DNA of 64,000 bases, taken from contig JAHDEC010000010.1 of NCBI GenBank assembly GCA_020629035.1, positions 64,001 to 128,000 of the forward strand, in the 5' to 3' direction. The notes beneath the pieces were generated by a model that did not search any database, was not told the origin of the DNA, and was given only the letters and a program-made list of their open reading frames with translations. How positions within the stretch are numbered: the first letter of the stretch is position 1; each line of letters starts with the position of its first letter. This stretch comes from Saprospiraceae bacterium. Its GTDB lineage: Bacteria > Bacteroidota > Bacteroidia > Chitinophagales > Saprospiraceae. The position numbers were made by a program, and so were the translations under genes. Of this stretch, positions 1-7,800 are shown piece after piece.

Positions 1-3000
1 ACCCAGTTAATGGTATTCCTTATATGCAAGCTTTTGAAGGTGAAGCTATTGCTGTATTAGATGATGGCCTTAGTCCTGCAGAAGAATTTGTTCAGTACTT
101 AGGTACTCATGTACCTACGGTTTCTGAAGAAGATGCTGCTGAACTTATGTCTGCTGCCAAAAATACTTCCAAATTGATAAGTATTGCTGGTGGATCTGAT
201 GAAGCGATTACTTTACCCATCGGATGGAATCGACAGGTGGAAGATCAACAATTTGTGATTGGAATAAACCAAATGATCTTTGGTGTAACACAAGCTAATA
301 TGCAAGCCATCATGAGTCTGGAGCACCCGGATTGGGGAACCGATGTTCCTACATTTGGTGCAGGAGATATCATTTTTTCACCTTATGGTTTTGAAAAAAA
401 TATAAAACTTTATTTACAAAATGATTTTAGTATCTCTGGTCTTTTCGGAGCTGAAAATGATTACGATTTTATATTAAAGGGAATAAATAATGAAGTGGCT
501 GCATGTTATATTGATATTGATTGTAATGGATTTTCAGAAGGACAACTTTCGGCAGAAATGCTCTTCCCAAGAGAAGTATTAACCCCAGATAATGTAATCG
601 ATAATAATCCCGACGCTAAAGTAAAAGCAAGCTTTACAGGGAAATATACTTCTGGCGCTGGCTTCATGATGGAAGCAAGTATTTCGGATTTTATGTTACC
701 TGGATTAGAAGGGTTCAGTTGGAAGGTCGATAGAGCATTTATAGATATGTCGGATGCTGAAAATCCAGAAAACATGGTATTCCCTGAAAATTATGAAGGC
801 TATGCTGATGATAACACAAAAGATCTCTGGAAAGGTTTTTATTTCGATCAAATGACCCTAAGTCCTCCGGCAGATTGGTTCGATGGAGGTGAAAGACCAT
901 CCATGAATGTAAATTCTCTAATTACAGATAAAACCGGAGTTACTGGTCAGTTCGAATTGCTTGATTTAGTGGATATTTCTGAGGGTTCGATTGATGGCTG
1001 GGGCTTTTCAGTGGATCTGCTCAATTTAGATATTGTACAATCAAAATTTTTGTCAGGCGGTATAAGTGGTCGTATTCAATTACCTATTTCAGAGCAAGGT
1101 CAAACCCTAAACTATGTCTCTATTATCGATAAATCTTCAAAAGCAGAAGAAAATAATCAAGACTTAAATGAAGAACCAGAGGATGAAGGATTTAATTTCA
1201 ACATGATAGTGACACCTGAAGATGAAGGTTTTAATGTTCCTTTATTCGTTGCTGAAATGACCTTAATTAAAGGCAGTTCAATCAATATAAATTTATCTTC
1301 AGAAGAGAAGACAATTGCTGCAGATTTGTCTGGAGTAATCAATATAAATCAAGATTTTCTTCCAGAAGATTTAAAATCTACCTTAAGTAAGTTCGATATC
1401 GAAATGCCAGGTGTAGGTTTTCAACACTTGATTTTTGACACCAATAAAAACTTTTCTGAGCCAACATTTACTTTTGCTAGTCCACAAAAATATATTAATG
1501 GCTTCTCCATGTCTATTGATAAATTTAATATGGCACAAACAGATAATGGCATAGAAGTAAGGATCAAACCTGTTGTTACTCTTGTAGGAGGTAATGATGG
1601 AATATCTGCCAATGCAACCATAGTCTTTAGATCCAGCTTGGACCTTATAGAAGGGAATAGATATTTTAATCTCAAAGAAGTTTCATTAAGTCGATTGGAG
1701 TTAGAAGACTTGGACGTAGGTGCTTTTTCCATGGATGGTTTCTTAGATTTCTATGAAGAAGGCAATAATAAAGGTTTGCGAGGCCAAATCAATGCTACAT
1801 TACCCGGCGGATACGGTGGCGGAATGAATGTAGTTTTTGGTACCTATAAAAATGGTACCAATCCAGTCTACAATTCTCCAAATTTCTACAATTACTGGTA
1901 CCTAGATGGGAACCTAAAGTTTGGAAAATCAGGTGTTAATCTCTTTGGAACACCATTAAGTTTATATGGCTTTGGTGGTGGTGCATACTATCATATGAAA
2001 GCTGCAGGCTCCTTACCCTCAACTGATGGGATGTATGCTGAAGAAGAAAGTGATGAAGGGGAAGCTGAAGGAACGGATATTCAATATGAGCATCATTTTG
2101 AAACCACCTTTGGTTTAAAAGCAAATATGCTTATTGGAGCTGTAAACCCAAATGCCCTAATAGCCGATGTCGGCATGGAAGCAGCATTTACAGAAAGTGG
2201 AGGAATAAGTTTAGGCTTAAATATGGATGCCTTTATTATGACCAACCCGATAACCAAAGATCCAAAAATCCGAGCAAATGGAAATTTACTTTTTACTAAT
2301 ACTTCTGGGTCATGGGTACTAAATCCAAAATCTGAAAAAGATGTAAGCTTTAATGTATTTGTAGATGCGCCTCCCGTTTCTGGCTGCATGGACGATAATA
2401 ACTTGATGGTACAAGGAGAAATCCACGCGAGTCAAAACACATGGTATTTATATATGGGTAGACCTTCAAGCAGAGGATGTTTGGATTTATCATTATTTGA
2501 GACACAAGGATATCTGATGGTTGGAGATGGTCTTGATTCACAGCTTCCTGAGATCCATCCAGAAGTATTAAACCTTATGAATCGAATAAATACGAAGGAT
2601 GGCGATAATGAACTAACCGGCATGCAAACCATAGATAAAAAAACTAAAATGGAACGATCTGGTGCTGGCCAAGATGTAGGGAATGGCTTTGCCTTTGGTG
2701 CTAATGTAGATTTTAAATTACCAGAGCTTGATCTACCCATTTTATACGGAAAGCTAGATGCATGGGCAGGATTCGACATCAATATGGTAGAAACAGATGC
2801 AACTTGTAATGATAAAGATGTGATAGGCATTGATGGATGGTATGCGCAAGGTCAGGTCTATGCAGGATTTGACGCGGAATTGGGCCTTCATGTTGATGTA
2901 GGTTTCTTTGAAGGTGACGTAGAGCTTATGAGTGCAGCAGCAGCTTTAATCCTTCAAGGAGGAGGACCTAATCCACTTTGGGTGGATGGCCAGGTGGGTG

Positions 3001-4787
3001 TTACCTATAGTGTACTTGATGATATGTTTTCAGGAACTTGTTCTTTTGATATCGCCTACGGAGATAAGTGCGAGCCTCCATATGATCAAAATCCATTCGA
3101 TAAAATTACTATCATTGATAAAATAAAAGGTCCCAAGGAAATTTATGGCGATGTTACTGCTAGCTTACGAATGAAATTCCAAAGTTATACCTTTCAAATA
3201 GGCAAAAATAAAACCTTAACAGTAACACCTGAAGTTGAATCCTTTAAAATATTTGATAGTAAGACAAATTCGCTAGTCAGTGCCCAACAACCAAGATTGA
3301 TTGACAACAATTTAGTGGTTGCAGTAACTACTACAAATATGTTTCTTTCGGAGCACAAATACAAAGCAGTTATTAAAGTAATAGCTAAAGACCAAAATGG
3401 AAATAGAATTAAGAAAAAAGATGGAAGTTTATGGGAAGAGATCAAAGAACAGGAATTCACAACCGGGAAAATGCCAAAAGAATTAAAGGAAGGAATGTTT
3501 ATTTGTTCTTTTCCATATAATAAATCAAGGTATCATTTTGCTGATGAAAATTTCCACAAACTTAGAGCCGGTTCTTCAGTAGGCAATTCTGAAGGACACG
3601 GATTAGTATTCAGAAGTGACCCACCCACTAATTTCTTAGACTTTACTAAACATAATTATTATGTGAGATATTATGAAGGCAACAATACCAATTATTCAGC
3701 ACAATATAAATTAAAGAAATTTACAAAATATACTAATACAAATAGTCGATGGTTTTGGGCTGCGCCAGACTTAAAGAAATCTACTTTCTATACGGTAAAG
3801 ATTATTCGTACGGATGGAGCCTTATTAGGGCAATCAGAGCGTCTCGAAAAACATGAAGACACAACCAACGAACAAGAGGTTTCTGGAAATGTGCAGAAAG
3901 TAAAGCAAATAAAAGTACCCTTGGATAGTGAATATGGGATAGCCGGGGAAACCGAAATTTATGTCTTTCATTTTGCAACTAGTGCTTATGGCACATTAAA
4001 AGAAAAGATAGAAGCTAAAAATTCAACAGGGGACAAAATCCGCTTTAGAGAAGATGATAATGAATTTGATTATATGCTTGGACTAAAAGAACCTTTCGAA
4101 GAATACGACATCAAAGGATTTAAAAATGAACATGGTGATGAGTCCTCTGCCCTAGTTAAATTTAACTATTCAGGTGGCCCAATAACACTTAGATTGGGAT
4201 ATGAATATTATGGTGCCATTCAAAGAGGTTTTCAATTAAACTTCATGGAACCTCTGTGGAGCGAATTTGCCCATAATTACTTAACGTGGCAAGATTTGAC
4301 TACCATGAACAATTACTATAAGAACTATAACGAGAATTGGGACAATTTTCTCACTTATGGGATCACCGAACATTGGCATAACGAAGAAATGATTCGTCCG
4401 AATACTACTGATCAAGCTTTTGTGATTCCACTAGCTGCTGATGAAATAGAAAATAAGAAGCTTAACTATAAGTTTTATGATCAACGAACCATTTTTACTA
4501 ATTATTCCTTACAAAATGCTTTGGAGAGCAAAGAAGAGATGGAGACATTGGCCACGGAGATGCTAAATTTTCACGATTATAGTGTTTGGTACCATATTGA
4601 TTTCGATCTAGAAAGCCACTATAATGCTATTAAAAAAATAAGGGATAAACCAAATGATATTCTAAAGTTCATTGACAAAGACTACAATGGGCAAGAGCCT
4701 TACCGATTCTCAGTAAAAAAATATGATTTTCAAGGTAATGCACTATCTAAAAAAATCTATGATATCAGTACAATTAGCCTTGAATAA
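1..4787 (+). CDS. Giant beta-rich surface protein, 5'-truncated by window edge
   Basis: The reading frame is open to base 3, so the first ATG at 24 is internal and the true start lies outside the window; at least 1594 residues are present. I do not recognise a named family. The visible part is rich in alternating polar/hydrophobic strands and long Gly/Asp/Asn-rich stretches (for example around residues 600-760 and 900-1000), with few cysteines, as in large secreted beta-helix or repeat-barrel proteins of Bacteroidota. A short acidic duplication (EDEGFN twice) lies near residues 390-410. The last 500 residues look like a separate, more charged region with many Tyr, Asn and Lys. No T9SS sorting domain and no membrane segment is seen at the C-terminus. 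The next gene begins 70 bases downstream on the same strand, so the two are probably co-transcribed and may work together at the cell surface (inference). Confidence 0.6.
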   Translation, partial: PVNGIPYMQAFEGEAIAVLDDGLSPAEEFVQYLGTHVPTVSEEDAAELMSAAKNTSKLISIAGGSDEAITLPIGWNRQVEDQQFVIGINQMIFGVTQANMQAIMSLEHPDWGTDVPTFGAGDIIFSPYGFEKNIKLYLQNDFSISGLFGAENDYDFILKGINNEVAACYIDIDCNGFSEGQLSAEMLFPREVLTPDNVIDNNPDAKVKASFTGKYTSGAGFMMEASISDFMLPGLEGFSWKVDRAFIDMSDAENPENMVFPENYEGYADDNTKDLWKGFYFDQMTLSPPADWFDGGERPSMNVNSLITDKTGVTGQFELLDLVDISEGSIDGWGFSVDLLNLDIVQSKFLSGGISGRIQLPISEQGQTLNYVSIIDKSSKAEENNQDLNEEPEDEGFNFNMIVTPEDEGFNVPLFVAEMTLIKGSSININLSSEEKTIAADLSGVININQDFLPEDLKSTLSKFDIEMPGVGFQHLIFDTNKNFSEPTFTFASPQKYINGFSMSIDKFNMAQTDNGIEVRIKPVVTLVGGNDGISANATIVFRSSLDLIEGNRYFNLKEVSLSRLELEDLDVGAFSMDGFLDFYEEGNNKGLRGQINATLPGGYGGGMNVVFGTYKNGTNPVYNSPNFYNYWYLDGNLKFGKSGVNLFGTPLSLYGFGGGAYYHMKAAGSLPSTDGMYAEEESDEGEAEGTDIQYEHHFETTFGLKANMLIGAVNPNALIADVGMEAAFTESGGISLGLNMDAFIMTNPITKDPKIRANGNLLFTNTSGSWVLNPKSEKDVSFNVFVDAPPVSGCMDDNNLMVQGEIHASQNTWYLYMGRPSSRGCLDLSLFETQGYLMVGDGLDSQLPEIHPEVLNLMNRINTKDGDNELTGMQTIDKKTKMERSGAGQDVGNGFAFGANVDFKLPELDLPILYGKLDAWAGFDINMVETDATCNDKDVIGIDGWYAQGQVYAGFDAELGLHVDVGFFEGDVELMSAAAALILQGGGPNPLWVDGQVGVTYSVLDDMFSGTCSFDIAYGDKCEPPYDQNPFDKITIIDKIKGPKEIYGDVTASLRMKFQSYTFQIGKNKTLTVTPEVESFKIFDSKTNSLVSAQQPRLIDNNLVVAVTTTNMFLSEHKYKAVIKVIAKDQNGNRIKKKDGSLWEEIKEQEFTTGKMPKELKEGMFICSFPYNKSRYHFADENFHKLRAGSSVGNSEGHGLVFRSDPPTNFLDFTKHNYYVRYYEGNNTNYSAQYKLKKFTKYTNTNSRWFWAAPDLKKSTFYTVKIIRTDGALLGQSERLEKHEDTTNEQEVSGNVQKVKQIKVPLDSEYGIAGETEIYVFHFATSAYGTLKEKIEAKNSTGDKIRFREDDNEFDYMLGLKEPFEEYDIKGFKNEHGDESSALVKFNYSGGPITLRLGYEYYGAIQRGFQLNFMEPLWSEFAHNYLTWQDLTTMNNYYKNYNENWDNFLTYGITEHWHNEEMIRPNTTDQAFVIPLAADEIENKKLNYKFYDQRTIFTNYSLQNALESKEEMETLATEMLNFHDYSVWYHIDFDLESHYNAIKKIRDKPNDILKFIDKDYNGQEPYRFSVKKYDFQGNALSKKIYDISTISLE

Positions 4788-4857
4788 TTGTCATTAATCA
4801 AAAAACTCAAAAAAAAAATCAATCACAACCAACTTTGTTTGGATTTAAATATTAACC

Positions 4858-6927
4858 ATGAAACAATTAATCCTTCTAACTTTTAGCTTCATACTACTAA
4901 CTTGTCTTCCTAGCATCGGACAGCTTAACACTCCAGATAGCACACAAATATTTGAGAAAAAAAATCTGGCAATCAAAGGCAAGTACACTGAAGAGGGTGT
5001 CATAATACGTTGGGCGCCATTACTGTGGGAAATTTGGAGCGCTGGTAAGGACCAAGGCTATGTTTTGGAAAAAATGGTGCTGGATTCAACAACCAAGGAT
5101 TTAGGTTTTACACCTTTAGAAAAGGACAAAATTAAACCATGGCCTTTGGATCGATGGAAATCTTTCTTGGCAAAAGGTGATACAATTTCACTTATAGCAG
5201 CCCAAGGAATTTATGGTGATAATGAGCTTGATTACCAGGAAGCAGGCATCTTAGCCGCAAGCCAAGCACTAGAAAATGTGTATGGATTTTCGCTTCTAGC
5301 CGCTGATTATTCTCGGGAATGTGCCGAGGCATCAGGCTTATTATATGTCGACAAAAACATCGAAAAAAATAAGATGTATATCTATCGACTTTGTTTAGCA
5401 AATCCTATTGCTGATGTGCCTAATGACACAGTGTATGTTAATGTGATAACTTCTAATTACAAAACGTTAAAACCGCCGATTAGCATTAAATCCGCAAATG
5501 AAGAAAAAAGTGTGAACTTGCAATGGCAAAACCAATACAGCAATAAGTTTTCCGGATATTATATAGAGCGTAGCGAAGACAACAAACATTTTAGTAGACT
5601 AAACAAAACCCCTTACGTCGAACTGAAATCAGACTTAACCAAGTCAAATGCCCACATCGGCTATAGGGATAAAGTTGCTGAAAATTATACCAAATACTAC
5701 TATCGCGTTCAGGGAATTGATCCATTTGGGGATTTAAGTCCTTACACAGAAGTTGTTATGGGTATGGGTGTAGATAAAACAGCTCCTGCTAGCCCAGTTG
5801 ATATCACAACACAAATAATAAATAATGAAGAAGTGATCATCAATTGGAAATACGAATCAGAAGCCTTTGAAGCTGATATGGCTGGTTTCCAAGTCTTACA
5901 TAGTACCAGCAGCAATTATGGTTTTGAAGTGATCTCAGAAGGCATAATTGATAGAGGTGCAAACGAATACAGACATCAAAATCCAATACTCAATAAAGAA
6001 AATTACTACATGGTGGCAGCGGTAGATACGGCTGGAAACAGAGGAGAATCTGTCAGAGTCCACGCAGCACTCATTGATAAAATTCCTCCTGCGGCTCCCG
6101 TTGGATTATCTGGCAGCATTGACAGCAATGGAATAGTTTCTATCGTTTGGGATATGGGAGAAGAAGTAGATCTAGGCGGATATGATATCTATTTTGCTAA
6201 CCAAGCTGATCATATTTTTAGCAAGAAAAATAACAAGCATTTAAGCCAAAATGCCTTTCGAGATTCAATCCAAATAAAAACCCTAACGTCAGAAATTTTC
6301 TACTATGTCATTGCGCTTGACCACAGTTACAATGCCTCAAAAAAATCTGAAATATTGGCTTTAAAAAGGCCAGATATTATAACGCCTATTGCGCCACTAT
6401 TTAAAAGTTATAAAGTATCTAGTGAAGCCATTTATCTTGAGTGGATTCCGAGTCAAAGTGAAGATGTCTCCTTTCACACACTTGAGCGCAAAAACGCAGA
6501 AGGAATTTGGGAACCAATTGAAATTGACGTAGGACAAAATAGTTATACTGATTATCAAGTCATTGAAAATGAGTATTTAGTCTATCGAATTTCAGCTACA
6601 GATGATGCCGGTTTAGTCTCATTTTGTCCTGACAATCTAAAGCTACAAGCAAGTGGACCATACTTTATTCCCGAACCAAAAAACATCAACATTAATCAAG
6701 AAAATGGTGGCATCAAATTATCCTGGGAATACGAGGATATTTCCAAACATGAGTTTGTGGTGTATAGAAGTATAAACGACAAAAAATTGAAAACACTCAA
6801 AATTGTGAAAAACCAGACATTCTTGATTGATGCAGAAGTAAAAGAAGAAAATAATTATAAATATGCCGTAAAAGCAGTTCGTGCAGACGGTAAAGAATCA
6901 CAAATATCAAACTTAATTTCAAACTAA
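4858..6927 (+). CDS. Secreted fibronectin type III repeat protein
   Basis: This 689-residue protein starts with a clear signal peptide (MKQLILLTFSFILLTCLPSIG, cleaved near residue 21; a Cys at 16 lies inside the hydrophobic core, not at an ideal lipobox). A unique N-terminal region (about residues 25-205) with WAP/W-rich strands is followed by about five FN3-like modules (about 210-690), recognisable by repeated pairs such as VNLQWQN, GYYIERS, YYYRVQGIDPFGD, YYMVAAVDTAGNRGES and YKYAVKAVRADGKES. FN3 arrays are binding or spacer modules; no catalytic motif is seen. It follows the giant surface protein by 70 bases and is closed by a strong terminator at 7004-7041, so the two look like one transcription unit. 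A role as partner or anchor of the giant protein is inference from position only. Confidence 0.7.
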   Translation: MKQLILLTFSFILLTCLPSIGQLNTPDSTQIFEKKNLAIKGKYTEEGVIIRWAPLLWEIWSAGKDQGYVLEKMVLDSTTKDLGFTPLEKDKIKPWPLDRWKSFLAKGDTISLIAAQGIYGDNELDYQEAGILAASQALENVYGFSLLAADYSRECAEASGLLYVDKNIEKNKMYIYRLCLANPIADVPNDTVYVNVITSNYKTLKPPISIKSANEEKSVNLQWQNQYSNKFSGYYIERSEDNKHFSRLNKTPYVELKSDLTKSNAHIGYRDKVAENYTKYYYRVQGIDPFGDLSPYTEVVMGMGVDKTAPASPVDITTQIINNEEVIINWKYESEAFEADMAGFQVLHSTSSNYGFEVISEGIIDRGANEYRHQNPILNKENYYMVAAVDTAGNRGESVRVHAALIDKIPPAAPVGLSGSIDSNGIVSIVWDMGEEVDLGGYDIYFANQADHIFSKKNNKHLSQNAFRDSIQIKTLTSEIFYYVIALDHSYNASKKSEILALKRPDIITPIAPLFKSYKVSSEAIYLEWIPSQSEDVSFHTLERKNAEGIWEPIEIDVGQNSYTDYQVIENEYLVYRISATDDAGLVSFCPDNLKLQASGPYFIPEPKNININQENGGIKLSWEYEDISKHEFVVYRSINDKKLKTLKIVKNQTFLIDAEVKEENNYKYAVKAVRADGKESQISNLISN

Positions 6928-7003
6928 GAAAATGGTCTCAAAGGGCATTTTTCTAGCAAAATAATTAATAGTGTCTAGTAAGGAATTATAGGTTCCAAAC
7001 TTG

Positions 7004-7041
7004 GCGACTCCAGACTTTATCTGGAGTCGCTTTTATTTTTT
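7004..7041 (+). terminator. Rho-independent terminator
   Basis: A perfect 11-bp inverted repeat (7004-7014 with 7020-7030, GCGACTCCAGA arm) with a 5-nt loop is followed by a T-rich tract. It ends the giant protein/FN3 transcription unit. Confidence 0.93.
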
Positions 7042-7157
7042 TATGGTTTCTGAATTAAAAACCACATTTTCATGTGATGCAACTCCCTAGCATACATGCT
7101 ATCTTTAGCTTGTAGAGAAACAAAAACGAATTCCTTATCTTACTTTAACAATTTAGC

Positions 7158-7781
7158 ATGGATATTATAAAAGTTGCCATAATAGAAGACGACAAAACGA
7201 TAAACAATAGCCTAAAAATGGCTATTGACATGCAAGTGATGATGCAACTGCAATTCAATTCATTTAGCATGGAGGAAGGTCTGGAACAATTGAGGTCTGG
7301 AATCGATGTTCAAATTCTTCTATTAGATATAGGTTTACCTGGTATGAGTGGTCTAGATGGAATACCCATATTGAAAAAAGAATTTCCAAACTTAGATATT
7401 ATCATGCTTACCACTTATGACGAAAGTGACACCATATTCCAAGCTCTCTGTGCAGGCGCATGTTCTTACCTCTCAAAAAAAGTATCCCTTAAAATGATCA
7501 TGGAGTCGATATTTACCGTTTCCAGAGGTGGCTCTTTTATGTCACCATCCATTGCCCGAAAAATAGCTAATCACTTCCAACCGAAGCAAAATAAACTCAC
7601 TCAAAAACTTTCTGATCGACAAATTGACATCGTAAAATCTATGGCTGATGGATTAAGTTACCAGCAAATAGCCGATTTACATTTCATATCCATTAACACC
7701 GTCAGAACACACATCAAAAACATCTACGAACTTTTGCAAATTAATTCAAAAGGACAATTATTAAAAATGTATAATAACTAG
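7158..7781 (+). CDS. NarL/FixJ-family response regulator (receiver + LuxR HTH)
   Basis: The 207-residue protein has a receiver domain (about 4-120) with acidic pair E10/D11-D12, phospho-acceptor D57 (LLLDIGLPG), a conserved Thr in LTTYDESD and a Lys in SYLSKKV. A LuxR-type helix-turn-helix follows (about 145-205; LSDRQIDIVKSMADGLSYQQ then INTVRTHIKNIY). It should be phosphorylated by a HisKA_3 kinase and act as a DNA-binding regulator. The propeller sensor kinase starts 19 bases downstream on the same strand, and a second HisKA_3 kinase ends tail to tail with that one, so either may be its partner. Because the adjacent kinase has a degenerate ATP-binding region, the more distal TPR kinase is a plausible phosphodonor (inference). 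Confidence 0.93.
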   Translation: MDIIKVAIIEDDKTINNSLKMAIDMQVMMQLQFNSFSMEEGLEQLRSGIDVQILLLDIGLPGMSGLDGIPILKKEFPNLDIIMLTTYDESDTIFQALCAGACSYLSKKVSLKMIMESIFTVSRGGSFMSPSIARKIANHFQPKQNKLTQKLSDRQIDIVKSMADGLSYQQIADLHFISINTVRTHIKNIYELLQINSKGQLLKMYNN

Positions 7782-7800
7782 CGCACAAGAGGGATAAACC

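Noticed and set aside
2093-2830. Antisense frames of up to 132 codons inside the giant protein gene
   Set aside because: They are complementary shadows with no start context, no domain and unlikely composition; the plus-strand frame is continuous through the region.
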